Source: Pseudomonas viridiflava (GTDB lineage Bacteria > Pseudomonadota > Gammaproteobacteria > Pseudomonadales > Pseudomonadaceae). From it: DNA of 64,000 nt. The translations under genes were made by a program, and so were the position numbers. Below the pieces are notes generated by a model that saw only the letters and a list, made by a program, of their open reading frames with translations, was not told the DNA's origin and did not search any database. Of the stretch, positions 1-9,593 are shown piece by piece; position 1 is the first letter of the stretch, and each line of letters begins with the position of its first letter. The stretch covers positions 211,096 through 275,095 of the forward strand of contig NZ_UTVH01000053.1 of assembly GCF_900585905.1 (NCBI RefSeq). The letters are read 5' to 3'.

Positions 1-146
1 GATACCTGATCGAGCACGCGTTCCCAGGCATTGTTGTCCAGCATCAGACCACCGAGCACAGCCTGTTCGGCCTCGATGGAATGCGGCGGCACCTTCAGGG
101 CTGCGGTTTGCAGATCGTACTGTTCGGGGGCGGAGATATCGTTCAT
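1..146 (-). CDS. dnaB: Replicative DNA helicase DnaB, N-terminal fragment (cut by window edge)
   Basis: Only the first 48 or so codons are in the window. The gene starts at ATG 146 and runs off the left edge. The peptide begins MNDISAPEQYDLQTAALKVP and continues with the EAEQAVLGGLMLDNNAWE stretch that opens the DnaB N-terminal domain. DnaB is the ring helicase that unwinds DNA at the replication fork and contacts primase. It lies downstream of rplI on the same strand, and a terminator hairpin separates them, so it is probably transcribed mainly from its own promoter in the 147-185 interval. The identification rests on this short N-terminus plus the conserved rplI-dnaB order. Confidence 0.9.
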   Translation of the reverse strand, partial: MNDISAPEQYDLQTAALKVPPHSIEAEQAVLGGLMLDNNAWERVLDQV

Positions 147-184
147 GACCACTCGGAATCAGAGGTGGCGAAACACCACGGTAC

Positions 185-224
185 AGAAAGACAAAGGGCA
201 CGACCTGTAAACAGGATCGTGCCC
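185..224 (-). terminator. Intrinsic terminator after rplI
   Basis: On the minus strand a GGGCACGA stem (13 paired bases with ACAGG/CCTGT, TTT loop) is followed by TTTGTCTTT. The hairpin arms occupy 196-224 and the T-rich tail runs to about 187. It lies between the rplI stop and dnaB and probably ends the rpsF-rplI transcript. Confidence 0.8.
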
Positions 225-270
225 GATGTTAATCCTCCGGCGAGCAAGTCGCCAGACGATTACGTGCTGC

Positions 271-717
271 TTACGCAGCCACCACAACAACGCGTACGGT
301 TGCTTCTACGTCGCTGTGCAGGTGCACGGCCACGTCGAATTCGCCAACGTTGCGGATGGTGCCGTTCGGCAGACGAACTTCGCTTTTTGCCACTTCAACG
401 CCAGAGGCGGTCAGTGCATCAGCGATGTCGTGAGTACCGATCGAGCCGAACAGCTTGCCTTCGTCACCGGCAGTGGCAGTGATAGTCACTTCCAGCTCAG
501 CCAGTTGGGCAGCGCGAGTTTCGGCGGATGCTTTCTTGTCTGCAGCCAGTTTTTCCAGCTCGGCACGACGCTCTTCGAACGCGGCAATGTTGACAGCGGT
601 CGCAGCGGTAGCTTTGCCGTAAGGCAGCAGGTAGTTACGACCGTAACCGGCCTTAACATTTACTTTGTCGCCCAGGTTGCCCAGGTTGGCGACTTTTTCC
701 AGAAGGATCAGTTGCAT
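271..717 (-). CDS. rplI: 50S ribosomal protein L9
   Basis: The product is 148 aa, the normal bacterial L9 length. L9 binds 23S rRNA domain V near the L1 stalk and helps maintain reading frame. The N-terminal domain shows the family signature ([18 protein letters not shown], residues about 15-32). A long helix rich in Glu, Ala and Arg (about 48-78) links it to the C-terminal domain that ends in [11 protein letters not shown]. It is the last gene of the rpsF-rpsR-membrane protein-rplI cluster, 19 bp after the membrane protein gene, and a terminator follows. The start at ATG 717 matches the conserved [10 protein letters not shown]-terminus. Confidence 0.97.
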   Translation of the reverse strand: MQLILLEKVANLGNLGDKVNVKAGYGRNYLLPYGKATAATAVNIAAFEERRAELEKLAADKKASAETRAAQLAELEVTITATAGDEGKLFGSIGTHDIADALTASGVEVAKSEVRLPNGTIRNVGEFDVAVHLHSDVEATVRVVVVAA

Positions 718-736
718 GTGAAAATCCTCTTAACTT

Positions 737-1633
737 TTAACCTTCACCGTTCGCAGAGCCATTACCTTCATCTTTCGATGAACGGCGACCGCGAAAATCA
801 ATCAGGCTGTCGACAATGGCTAACACCACGAGCAACGGATAGATCAGCTGCATGAACACCAGCAGCGTTATGTACATCCCCACCAGCCAGAACCTGGCCA
901 GGCGCTTTTGAGCCACCAGACCATGAATCAGGGCCAGCCCTGCGAATACCAGCGGTACGCTGCAAAGCGGTGTAAGCATCGCCATCTGCGGACCGAAATT
1001 AGGGCCCACCAGCATGCACACCAACAGCACCAACGCCGGTACCCGCGGCAGTCTCAGGGCACGAAACTCGCTCCCGAACCCGCGAGGGTTGTACAACAAC
1101 GCTTGCCAGTAACGCCCGACAATCAGGCTCAATACACTGACGACTTGCAGCAAGGCCGCTATCAGGCCATTAAGGACCGGTGCAATCAGTGCTCCCAGAC
1201 GCGCTCGCTCTTCTACGGACATCTGATCGTAGAGACCTGTGAGCATTGCCGGCAGGTGTTTCTGCAACTCCTGCGACATCGCCTCGATGGGTTCGCGGAA
1301 AACCGCGCCCAGAACCACTGCATACAACAGACCCAGCGCCACGCTGAACAACAGCACGCGGACCCAGGATTCGCTGGCGCGTAAAACCATCGCCAACCCC
1401 AGTGAGCCGACCAGCACCATGAAGATGCGGGGATCACCGAAATACCACCAGAACAACGCTGGCAGCAGAGCCCAGGCGATGATGCCAAACGCATCACCGA
1501 ACCCGCGTCGCAGGAGCACAAGGCAACCTGCAGCAGCACTCAACCAGAACAACAACGGCAATGCCGCACATCCGACCACTACCAGAGTGGCCTGCATGCG
1601 GCCGCGCATGATGTATTCAGCGATGGCGCGCAT
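737..1633 (-). CDS. Polytopic inner-membrane protein, DUF2232/YybS-like
   Basis: This is a 298-aa, very hydrophobic protein with about 7-8 predicted membrane segments and a charged, Gly/Ser-rich C-terminal tail (about 275-298). It sits between rpsR and rplI in the ribosomal operon, a position where Pseudomonas commonly carries a membrane protein of the DUF2232/YybS family. I have no sequence motif that gives a biochemical function. The stretch around 105-135 (EPIEAMSQELQKHLPAM) is the main hydrophilic loop. Operon placement suggests constitutive expression linked to growth rate. The family assignment is from context and general composition, so it is less sure than that of its neighbours. Confidence 0.75.
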   Translation of the reverse strand: MRAIAEYIMRGRMQATLVVVGCAALPLLFWLSAAAGCLVLLRRGFGDAFGIIAWALLPALFWWYFGDPRIFMVLVGSLGLAMVLRASESWVRVLLFSVALGLLYAVVLGAVFREPIEAMSQELQKHLPAMLTGLYDQMSVEERARLGALIAPVLNGLIAALLQVVSVLSLIVGRYWQALLYNPRGFGSEFRALRLPRVPALVLLVCMLVGPNFGPQMAMLTPLCSVPLVFAGLALIHGLVAQKRLARFWLVGMYITLLVFMQLIYPLLVVLAIVDSLIDFRGRRSSKDEGNGSANGEG

Positions 1634-1669
1634 GCGATCTATCCCTTGTTACTTGTCGACTGCCCGGTC

Positions 1670-1900
1670 TCAGCGGCCGTGGCTGTCGGTGTAGGCCAGC
1701 AGGGCCAGGAAGCGGGCACGCTTGATAGCGGTGGCCAGCTGACGCTGATAACGTGCTTTGGTACCGGTGATACGGCTTGGAACAATTTTGCCGGTCTCGG
1801 ATACATATGCTTTCAGCGTGTTGAGATCTTTGTAATCGATCTCCTTCACGTCTTCAGCGGTGAAGCGGCAGAATTTACGACGACGGAAGAAACGTGCCAT
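1670..1900 (-). CDS. rpsR: 30S ribosomal protein S18
   Basis: The 76-aa basic protein starts [20 protein letters not shown] and contains the S18 core ([20 protein letters not shown], residues about 20-40, and [19 protein letters not shown], about 46-64). S18 binds the 16S rRNA platform together with S6, whose gene lies directly upstream. The length matches the family. The gene starts at ATG 1900, 28 bp after the rpsF stop, with a GAGG-type ribosome-binding site in the gap. Confidence 0.98.
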
Positions 1901-1928
1901 GTAATTGGCTCCTCAAAAGGTCCGTGGA

Positions 1929-2354
1929 TTACTCGTCAGCGTTATCGCTGTTGTCACTGTTGTCGCCGTCATCGCCATCGGCGCTGTCGGAGTGCTCAGG
2001 ACGGTCACGACGCTCACGGCGCTCGCTGCGGTTTTCTTCTGCCTTGAGCATCTCGGACTGACCGGTTACGGCTTCGTCGCGACGGATGACCAGGTTACGG
2101 ATCACGGCATCGTTGTAACGGAAGTTGTCTTCCAGCTCGGCCAGGGCCTTGCCAGTGCACTCAACGTTCAGCATCACGTAGTGAGCCTTGTGAACATTGT
2201 TGATTGCATAGGCCAGTTGACGACGGCCCCAATCTTCCAGACGGTGGATTTTGCCGCCGTCTTCTTCGATCAGCTTGGTGTAACGCTCAACCATGCCGCC
2301 GACTTGTTCGCTTTGATCCGGGTGGACCAAAAAGATGATTTCGTAATGACGCAT
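1929..2354 (-). CDS. rpsF: 30S ribosomal protein S6 with long acidic tail
   Basis: The protein has 141 aa. Residues 1-95 form the S6 ferredoxin-like fold ([18 protein letters not shown], then [20 protein letters not shown]). Residues about 100-141 are a tail with an Arg/Glu-rich part and then a low-complexity Asp/Asn/Ser part ending [10 protein letters not shown]6 pairs with S18 on the 30S platform. In E. coli the S6 C-terminus is extended with glutamates by RimK; whether that happens on this tail is inference. It is the first gene of the operon, with a promoter at about 2474-2502 and an AAGGAG ribosome-binding site. Confidence 0.97.
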   Translation of the reverse strand: MRHYEIIFLVHPDQSEQVGGMVERYTKLIEEDGGKIHRLEDWGRRQLAYAINNVHKAHYVMLNVECTGKALAELEDNFRYNDAVIRNLVIRRDEAVTGQSEMLKAEENRSERRERRDRPEHSDSADGDDGDNSDNSDNADE

Positions 2355-2467
2355 GAATGCTCCTTACGGGTTGTAGCCTGCCGCCAGAAAGCGGTCAGAC
2401 AAGGAGTGAATGACACTGTGAGTCTTGCTCAGGGACAGGCACATGAGCGCCTGCCGTGACAGCAAGG
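2355..2467 (-). promoter_or_regulatory. rpsF 5' leader, candidate S6:S18 autoregulatory RNA
   Basis: About 110 nt of leader lie between the predicted transcription start and rpsF. On the minus strand it can form a CAGGCGC-TCAT-GTGCCTG hairpin (2436-2453) and a CCGC-GCGG hairpin (2381-2395) just upstream of the ribosome-binding site. rpsF leaders in many bacteria bind the S6:S18 complex, so autoregulation is plausible. I could not check the covariation model, so this is a candidate only. Confidence 0.4.
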
Positions 2468-2473
2468 GGCGCA

Positions 2474-2502
2474 ATTGTAGGGAAGGAGATGCCTGGGTGC
2501 AA
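2474..2502 (-). promoter_or_regulatory. Sigma70 promoter of the rpsF-rplI operon
   Basis: On the minus strand TTGCAC (2497-2502) and TACAAT (2474-2479) are separated by exactly 17 bp. The element lies about 120 bp upstream of the rpsF ATG, the only sizeable gap in front of the operon. Confidence 0.75.
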
Positions 2503-2541
2503 GGCAATTGGTGAATATTTGAGCAGCATGCAGAATCATGG

Positions 2542-2617
2542 GTAGGAGCTAACTTGTTAGCGAGACGATATTCCTGATTGCACAGGACAATTGCCTCGCC
2601 AAAAAGTTGGCTCCTAC
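2542..2617. repeat. REPIN (inverted pair of REP elements)
   Basis: GTAGGAGCTAACTTGTTAGC at 2542 faces an inverted copy ending GTTGGCTCCTAC at 2617. The elements fill the gap between the rlmB 3' end and the rpsF promoter. The sequence matches the other REP elements in this window. Confidence 0.85.
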
Positions 2618-2631
2618 AGGGATTGGCCAGT

Positions 2632-3393
2632 TCAGGCCTTTTTCCCAGCCGCTTTCACGCCACGCTGACGCATCGCTTCAAACAGGCAGACGCCCGTGGC
2701 GACCGATACGTTGAGGCTGCTGACGCTGCCTGCCATCGGCAGGCGCACCAGATAATCGCAGTGCTCGCGGGTCAGGCGGCGCATGCCTTTGCCCTCGGCG
2801 CCCATGATCAGGATGGTCGGCCCGGTGAGGTCCTGTTGATACAGTTCCTGCTCGGCTTCCCCGGCAGTGCCGACGACCCAGAGGCCACGCTGTTGCAGCT
2901 TTTCCAGGCAGCGCGCCAGATTGGTCACTGCCACCAGCGGTATGACTTCCGCCGCCCCGCACGCCACTTTGCGCACTGCGGGCGTCAAGGTCGCGGACTT
3001 GTCCTTGGGCACGATCACGGCCAGCGCACCTGCGGCATCGGCAGTACGCAGGCAGGCGCCGAGGTTGTGCGGATCGGTCACGCCATCGAGCACCAGAATC
3101 AGCGGCGCGCCTTCGGTGCGGTCAAGCAACTCATCGAGCATCGCCTCGCCCCAGACCTGACTCGGGCTGACTTCAGCCACGACACCCTGGTGCACACCCT
3201 CGACCCAGACGTCCATTTCGCGACGTTCGGCCTGACCGATGGATACGCGGTTCTGCCCGGCGAGGTCGACCAGCACCTGAACCCGCGGATCGTTGCGACC
3301 CTCGGCCAGCCAGATCTGCTTGACCCGCTTCGGGTGATGGCGCAACAACGCCTCGACGGCATGCACGCCGTAGATTTTTTCAAGCGAACTCAT
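2632..3393 (-). CDS. rlmB: 23S rRNA (guanosine-2251-2'-O)-methyltransferase RlmB
   Basis: The protein has 253 aa. It has an N-terminal L30e-like RNA-binding domain (about 1-80) and a C-terminal SPOUT (TrmD/SpoU) domain with motif 1 (DPHNLGACLRTADAAGA, about 136-152), motif 2 (MGAEGKGMRRL) and motif 3 (SLNVSVATGVCLFEAMR). It methylates G2251 in the 23S rRNA P loop using S-adenosylmethionine; the knotted C-terminus binds the cofactor. Its ATG overlaps the rnr stop codon (ATGA), so the two are almost certainly translationally coupled. Confidence 0.95.
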   Translation of the reverse strand: MSSLEKIYGVHAVEALLRHHPKRVKQIWLAEGRNDPRVQVLVDLAGQNRVSIGQAERREMDVWVEGVHQGVVAEVSPSQVWGEAMLDELLDRTEGAPLILVLDGVTDPHNLGACLRTADAAGALAVIVPKDKSATLTPAVRKVACGAAEVIPLVAVTNLARCLEKLQQRGLWVVGTAGEAEQELYQQDLTGPTILIMGAEGKGMRRLTREHCDYLVRLPMAGSVSSLNVSVATGVCLFEAMRQRGVKAAGKKA

Positions 3394-6008
3394 GACTTCG
3401 CCTTGGGTTTGCGCGAACCGCTGCTTTTGGCAGCAGGTGCCGAGCCGGTTCTGGACGAGCCTTTACGGTGGCTGCTCGGCTTGGACGAAGTGTCAGCGCG
3501 ATCAGACTTCGCCGAGGACGACTTGCTGCCGCCCTTGGCCTCCGCCAACAGCGCCTGCTTCATTTCGCGACTCTTGCGCACTTCGGCGTTTTTCGCCGCC
3601 GCGTCGCTAGGGCGATAGGCTTCAGGCTCGGCACTGGCCGTCTTGGCCTTGGCCGGGCGCTTGCTGGCACCACCACGACCTGACGCAGCACCTTTTTCAG
3701 CCGCCGCAGGCTCAGGCTCGCCACCGCGACGCTTGCGACCAATCGGTGCGCTGATGGTTTTCTCGGCCATTTCGAAGTCGATCTTGCGTTCGTCGAGATC
3801 GACGCGCATGACCCGCACTTCCACCGTATCACCGAGGCGGAAACTGCGACCGGTGCGCTCGCCGGCAAGGCGATGATGAACCGGATCGAAGTGATAGTAG
3901 TCACCCGGCAACGCCGTGACGTGCACCAGGCCTTCCACGTAGATGTCAGTCAATTCCACGAACAGACCAAACCCGGTCACCGCCGTGATGACACCCGGGA
4001 ACGACTCGCCGACGCGGTCTTTCATGAACTCGCACTTGAGCCAGTTGGTGACATCACGCGTCGCCTCATCGGCACGCCGCTCGCTCATCGAGCACTGCTC
4101 GCCGAGTTGCTCGAGAATCGCCTCGTCGTACGGGTAAATGCGCGCCTTGGGAATGACCGCCCCGCCCGCGCGACGCACGTGAGGTGTGTCCTGCTTGGAG
4201 CGGATGACACTGCGAATGGCCCGGTGCGTGAGCAGATCCGGATAACGGCGGATCGGCGAGGTGAAGTGGGTGTACGCCTCGTAATTCAGACCGAAGTGGC
4301 CATTGTTGTCAGAGCTGTAAACCGCCTGGCTCAACGAACGCAGCATCACGGTCTGGATCAGGTGATAGTCCGGACGGCCGCGCACTGTCTCCAGCAACGC
4401 CTGGTAATCCTTGGGCGAAGGGCCGTCCTTGCCCTTGTGCAGCGAAAGGCCCAGCTCGCCGAGGAACGCGCGCAGCTTCTCCAGACGCTCAGGTGGCGGA
4501 CCATCGTGAACACGGTAAAGCGCCGGGATTTCGTGCTTCTTGAGGAATTCGGCAGTCGCCACGTTGGCAGCGAGCATGCATTCTTCGATCAGCTTGTGCG
4601 CATCGTTGCGGGTGGTTGGGCGAATTTCGGCAATCTTGCGTTCGGTACCGAAGATGATCCGCGTTTCCTGCGTCTCAAAATCGATCGCACCGCGAACATG
4701 ACGCGCGCCCAGCAGCACCTTGTACATCGCGTACAGCTGCTTGAGATGCGGCAGCACGTCACCGTATTCATTGCGCAACACCTTGGCGTCGGCAGTTTTC
4801 GGATGCTCCAGCATAGTGCTGACCTTGTTGTAGGTCAGACGTGCATGGGAGTGGATGACGGCTTCAAAGAACACATAGTCGGTCATCTCGCCGGTCTTGG
4901 AGATGGTCATCTCGCACACCATGGCCAGACGATCGACGTGCGGGTTCAACGAGCACAAGCCGTTGGACAGCTGCTCAGGCAGCATCGGCACGACACGCTC
5001 GGGGAAGTACACCGAGTTGCCACGCACCTGGGATTCGGCGTCCAGGGCAGAACCGATCTTGACGTAACTGGACACGTCGGCAATCGCGACGTAGAGCTTC
5101 CAGCCGCCGGAGAATAGCCGCAGCTTGCCTGGCTTGGCTTCGCAATAAACCGCATCATCGAAGTCGCGGGCATCTTCGCCATCAATCGTCACGAACGGCA
5201 GATGACGCAGGTCAACGCGATTCTCTTTGTCTTTTTCTTCAACTTCAGGCTTGAGCTTGGCCGCTTCCTTGAGCACCGCTTCAGGCCAGACGTGAGGAAT
5301 GTCGTACGTGCGCAGTGCAACGTCGATTTCCATGCCCGGCGCCATGTAGTTGCCGACCACCTCGACGATATCGCCCTGTGGCTGAAAGCGCGGGGTTGGC
5401 CAGTGGGTGATTTTCACCTCGACGAACTGACCGACCTTGGCGTTGTTGTTGCGGCCCGGGGTCACCAGTACTTCCTGCTGGATCTTCGGGTTGTCGGGCG
5501 TCACGAAGCCGATGCCGCCCTCTTCGAAGTAGCGACCTACAACCGTTTCATGCGCACGGGAGATCACTTCAACAATGACGCCTTCGCGACGACCGCGACG
5601 GTCCAGACCGGACACACGCGCCAGAGCACGGTCGCCGTCGAACACCAGACGCATCTGCGCCGGGCTCATGAACAGGTCATCGCTGCCGTCATCGGGTACC
5701 AGGAAGCCAAAGCCGTCGCGATGGCCGGAGATTCGCCCCAGGATCAAGTCGAGCTTGTCCACCGGAGCGTAGGTGCCGCGACGTGTGTAGATCAGTTGCG
5801 CGTCGCGCTCCATTGCCCGCAGGCGGCGGCGCAGGGCTTCGAACTGATCTTCAGTGGTCAGGCCGAACTCTTCGACCAGCTGCTCACGACTCGCCGGCGA
5901 ACCACGGTCGGAGAGATGAGCCAGGATCAATTCGCGGCTTGGAATAGGGTTTTCGTATTTTTCCGCTTCACGAGCGGCCTCGGGATCGAGGGACTGCCAA
6001 TCGGCCAT
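3390..6008 (-). CDS. rnr: Ribonuclease R, 3'-5' exoribonuclease
   Basis: The 872-aa protein shows the RNase R domain order: N-terminal winged helix (about 22-80), cold-shock domains (from about 84, with RISGHRDGFGFLVPDD), RNB catalytic domain with the metal-binding aspartates in DGEDARDFDDAV (about 273-284), an S1 domain (FPGVITAVTGFGLFVELTDI, about 650-730), and a Lys/Arg/Ser-rich tail (about 735-872). It degrades structured RNA, including rRNA fragments and mRNA. The tail is long and low-complexity, as in other RNase R proteins. The gene leads the rnr-rlmB pair. A possible -10 (TATAGA, 6027-6032 minus strand) lies just upstream. Confidence 0.97.
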   Translation of the reverse strand: MADWQSLDPEAAREAEKYENPIPSRELILAHLSDRGSPASREQLVEEFGLTTEDQFEALRRRLRAMERDAQLIYTRRGTYAPVDKLDLILGRISGHRDGFGFLVPDDGSDDLFMSPAQMRLVFDGDRALARVSGLDRRGRREGVIVEVISRAHETVVGRYFEEGGIGFVTPDNPKIQQEVLVTPGRNNNAKVGQFVEVKITHWPTPRFQPQGDIVEVVGNYMAPGMEIDVALRTYDIPHVWPEAVLKEAAKLKPEVEEKDKENRVDLRHLPFVTIDGEDARDFDDAVYCEAKPGKLRLFSGGWKLYVAIADVSSYVKIGSALDAESQVRGNSVYFPERVVPMLPEQLSNGLCSLNPHVDRLAMVCEMTISKTGEMTDYVFFEAVIHSHARLTYNKVSTMLEHPKTADAKVLRNEYGDVLPHLKQLYAMYKVLLGARHVRGAIDFETQETRIIFGTERKIAEIRPTTRNDAHKLIEECMLAANVATAEFLKKHEIPALYRVHDGPPPERLEKLRAFLGELGLSLHKGKDGPSPKDYQALLETVRGRPDYHLIQTVMLRSLSQAVYSSDNNGHFGLNYEAYTHFTSPIRRYPDLLTHRAIRSVIRSKQDTPHVRRAGGAVIPKARIYPYDEAILEQLGEQCSMSERRADEATRDVTNWLKCEFMKDRVGESFPGVITAVTGFGLFVELTDIYVEGLVHVTALPGDYYHFDPVHHRLAGERTGRSFRLGDTVEVRVMRVDLDERKIDFEMAEKTISAPIGRKRRGGEPEPAAAEKGAASGRGGASKRPAKAKTASAEPEAYRPSDAAAKNAEVRKSREMKQALLAEAKGGSKSSSAKSDRADTSSKPSSHRKGSSRTGSAPAAKSSGSRKPKAKS

Positions 6009-6170
6009 TAGAGAGTTTTCACCTTGTCTATATGCGGGTTAGTTTGGCATACACCTAATGAAACGGGAAATTTCAGACTTACACCACGTTTGCGAGAGCC
6101 TTGCGCATGTAGCGAAAAACCGCAAGAAGCCAGGCTCGGGAAATTTTCGATCTATTTTCAATGCCGGGGC

Positions 6171-6199
6171 TTTACAGCGCAAATGGCGCTCCGTATAGT
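6171..6199 (+). promoter_or_regulatory. Sigma70 promoter of tRNA-Leu copy 1
   Basis: TTTACA (6171-6176) and TATAGT (6194-6199) are spaced 17 bp apart, 34 bp before the tRNA. The GC-rich stretch just after the -10 box (GCGCGCC) resembles the discriminator of stringently controlled stable-RNA promoters; that reading is inference. Confidence 0.85.
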
Positions 6200-6233
6200 G
6201 CGCGCCATCGACAAGCACACACCTGTCGATATT

Positions 6234-6320
6234 GCCCAGATGGTGAAATTGGTAGACACGCCAGCTTCAGGTGCTGGTGACCGCAAGGTCGTGGAAGTTC
6301 GAGTCTTCTTCTGGGCACCA
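6234..6320 (+). tRNA. tRNA-Leu (anticodon CAG), copy 1
   Basis: This is an 87-nt class II tRNA. The acceptor stem GCCCAGA pairs with TCTGGGC, the discriminator is A and the 3' CCA is encoded. The anticodon arm CCAGC-TTCAGGT-GCTGG places CAG at positions 34-36, reading CUG, the commonest leucine codon in Pseudomonas. A long variable arm (TGACCGCAAGGTCG) and a T arm containing GTTCGAGTC are present. Confidence 0.97.
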
Positions 6321-6360
6321 ATTCTGAGCCGCAGATTACATCAATCTGCAGGCTCCTACA

Positions 6361-6384
6361 AAAACCCGCGAAAGCGGGTTTTTG
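6361..6384 (+). terminator. Terminator after tRNA-Leu copy 1
   Basis: CCCGC-GAAA-GCGGG followed by TTTTTG is a compact GNRA-capped hairpin with a T run, 44 nt after the tRNA CCA end. It separates the two tRNA units. Confidence 0.9.
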
Positions 6385-6442
6385 CATTCTGGACCCTCAC
6401 CCGCCTGATTTGAAAAAGGATTTATTAAAACCAAAACAGGGG

Positions 6443-6471
6443 TTTACAGATCAAAATACGCTCCGTATAGT
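6443..6471 (+). promoter_or_regulatory. Sigma70 promoter of tRNA-Leu copy 2
   Basis: TTTACA (6443-6448) and TATAGT (6466-6471) are again 17 bp apart. The -10 region and its flank (CTCCGTATAGTGCGC) are identical to those of copy 1, so promoter and tRNA were duplicated together. Confidence 0.85.
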
Positions 6472-6506
6472 GCGCTCCATCAACGGCGTGCAACGCTGCT
6501 GATACT

Positions 6507-6593
6507 GCCCAGATGGTGAAATTGGTAGACACGCCAGCTTCAGGTGCTGGTGACCGCAAGGTCGTGGAAGTTCGAGTCTTCTTCTGGGCACCA
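6507..6593 (+). tRNA. tRNA-Leu (anticodon CAG), copy 2
   Basis: All 87 nt are identical to the copy at 6234-6320, including the encoded CCA and the CAG anticodon. It lies 273 bp downstream of the first copy and has its own promoter and terminator, so it is an independent transcription unit. Confidence 0.97.
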
Positions 6594-6599
6594 ATTCAA

Positions 6600-6636
6600 A
6601 CAAAACCGAGCCCAGTGCTCGGTTTTGTGCTTTTCG
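6600..6636 (+). terminator. Terminator after tRNA-Leu copy 2
   Basis: AAAACCGAG and CTCGGTTTT form a stem with the loop CCCAGTG, followed by TTTTGTGCTTTT. It begins within 10 nt of the tRNA 3' end. Confidence 0.85.
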
Positions 6637-6729
6637 GGGTCTGGAAATAGTGCTCCCTGCATTTGCGCCCTGCCCTGCTCCAGAGCGCCAAGCCTTGAAC
6701 GGTGCCGCACAACACATAGCCAACGACGC

Positions 6730-6760
6730 CAAAAACAAAAGGCCGCATCAGCGGCCTTGT
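6730..6760 (-). terminator. Terminator after purA (possibly bidirectional)
   Basis: On the minus strand GGCCGC-TGAT-GCGGCC (6741-6756) is followed by TTTTGTTTTT. It lies 24 bp past the purA stop. The plus strand also ends in a short T-containing tail, so it may work in both directions. Confidence 0.85.
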
Positions 6761-6779
6761 GTTTCAGATCGACGCCTTG

Positions 6780-8087
<1,308 letters not shown>

Positions 8088-8126
8088 TCACGCAAACTGG
8101 GTGTCGGCAGCGGCCGACAGGAAAAC

Positions 8127-9314
8127 TCAAGAAGCCAGCGGCACTACCTGCCAACGCTCGCCATGCTGAATCAATTGCCGATCGCAATCGGCATCACGCG
8201 CTGCGCTCAGCGCCTGGCCGGGCAAGGCCTGAACCACACGCTGACCTTCATTGCGCAACTGGCACACCTGCTGCCAGAGTGCTGCATCCGTACTGTCCGG
8301 CATCCAGATACCACCCGACGGCAGTTCGATTTCCGCGCGCCCCAGCGTGACCAGGGTTTTCAGATCCGTCGAGAAACCGGTGGCCGGACGGGCACGACCG
8401 AAGTCCGCGCCGATGTCGTCATAGCGACCGCCCTGAGCGATGGACTGACCCATGCCCGGAACGAACACCGCGAAGACCACGCCGGTGTGGTAGTGGTAGC
8501 CACGCAGCTCGCCAAGATCGAAATACAACGGCAGATCGGGGAAGCGCAGGGCCAGACGTTCGGCCACGCTGAACAGATCGTCGAGGGCGGCCAGTACCGG
8601 CGCAGGCGCACTGGCCAGGCGGTCACGGGCAGCGGCAAGCACCTCGCGGCCACCACACAGGTCGACCAGCGCACGCAGCATTGCCGCCAGATCAGCCGGC
8701 AGGCTGGCAGTCAGTTCGATGACTTCGTCAATGGCCTTGCGCTGCAGCGCGTCGAACAGCTGCTGCTCGAGCTCGCCGGACAACCCGGCAGCGCGGGCCA
8801 GGCCGCGGTAGATACCGACGTGGCCGAGGTCCATGTGCACATCCGGCACGTCTGCCAGTTGCAGCATCGCCAACATCAGACTGATGACTTCGACATCGCT
8901 GCTCGGGCTCGCATCGCCGTACAGCTCGGCACCCAGCTGAATCGGGCTGCGCGAAGTGGACAAGGCACGCGGCTGCGCATGCAGCACGCTGCCCGCGTAA
9001 CAGAGCCTGCTCGGGCCTTCACGACGCAAGGTGTGCGCATCGATACGTGCCACCTGCGGCGTGATGTCGGCGCGAAAGCCCATCTGCCGACCCGACTGCG
9101 GGTCGATGACCTTGAACGTGCGCAGATCCAGATCCGAGCCCGCGCCGGTGAGCAGGGACTCGAGGTATTCGATATGAGGGGTAACCACGAATTCGTAGCC
9201 CCAGCTCTGGAACAGGTCCAACACCTGACGACGCGCCACTTCAATACGCGCAGCTTCAGGTGGCAGTACTTCTTCGATGCCATCTGGTAGCAGCCAGCGG
9301 TCAACGGTTGCCAT
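8127..9314 (-). CDS. hisZ: ATP phosphoribosyltransferase regulatory subunit HisZ
   Basis: The protein has 395 aa and resembles the catalytic core of histidyl-tRNA synthetase ([15 protein letters not shown] at the N-terminus, the [17 protein letters not shown] motif-2-like region at about 40-57). It lacks the C-terminal anticodon-binding domain. HisZ forms a complex with the short form of HisG and is needed for the first step of histidine synthesis; it does not charge tRNA. It sits upstream of purA with no other his gene nearby, as is usual in Pseudomonas. Confidence 0.93.
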   Translation of the reverse strand: MATVDRWLLPDGIEEVLPPEAARIEVARRQVLDLFQSWGYEFVVTPHIEYLESLLTGAGSDLDLRTFKVIDPQSGRQMGFRADITPQVARIDAHTLRREGPSRLCYAGSVLHAQPRALSTSRSPIQLGAELYGDASPSSDVEVISLMLAMLQLADVPDVHMDLGHVGIYRGLARAAGLSGELEQQLFDALQRKAIDEVIELTASLPADLAAMLRALVDLCGGREVLAAARDRLASAPAPVLAALDDLFSVAERLALRFPDLPLYFDLGELRGYHYHTGVVFAVFVPGMGQSIAQGGRYDDIGADFGRARPATGFSTDLKTLVTLGRAEIELPSGGIWMPDSTDAALWQQVCQLRNEGQRVVQALPGQALSAARDADCDRQLIQHGERWQVVPLAS

Positions 9315-9487
9315 TACGCCTTTCCCCTATCATCCGGGCGGCCCGCGTCGAGGCGAGCCTTGAGTAAAGCAGAGAGTGAACAAGGCCTGCGCTCATTACA
9401 GCGGGCACGGCGAGCGCCCGAGAATGACCCTTGAACCACTGTCCTCGAAAATCCTGCCACTGCTGTGGCCAATCAATGGTGCAGACG

Positions 9488-9513
9488 CAAAAAAGCCGGG
9501 AATTTCCCGGCTG
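9488..9513 (-). terminator. Terminator between hflC and hisZ
   Basis: On the minus strand AGCCGGGAA and TTCCCGGCT form a near-perfect stem followed directly by TTTTTT. It ends the hflX-hflK-hflC transcript and isolates hisZ-purA, whose promoter must lie in 9315-9480. Confidence 0.88.
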
Positions 9514-9593
9514 CCGCATCATACACACGTTTCACTGCATGATCACCCCGCCAGACGGTTTTGCCGCCCGGCGGGTGAATTACGACGACTGGA

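Noticed and set aside
3873..5117. 414-aa open frame on the plus strand opposite rnr
   Set aside because: It is antisense to the RNB catalytic domain of rnr, with no motif or initiation signal.
6234..6593. tRNA-Leu genes as an integration (att) site for a genomic island
   Set aside because: No partial tRNA copy, integrase or foreign-looking segment lies near; the flanking genes are core on both sides.
9544..9580. GC-rich hairpin just after the hflC stop
   Set aside because: It lacks a T run; the clear terminator lies 40 bp further on. It may only stabilise the mRNA end.
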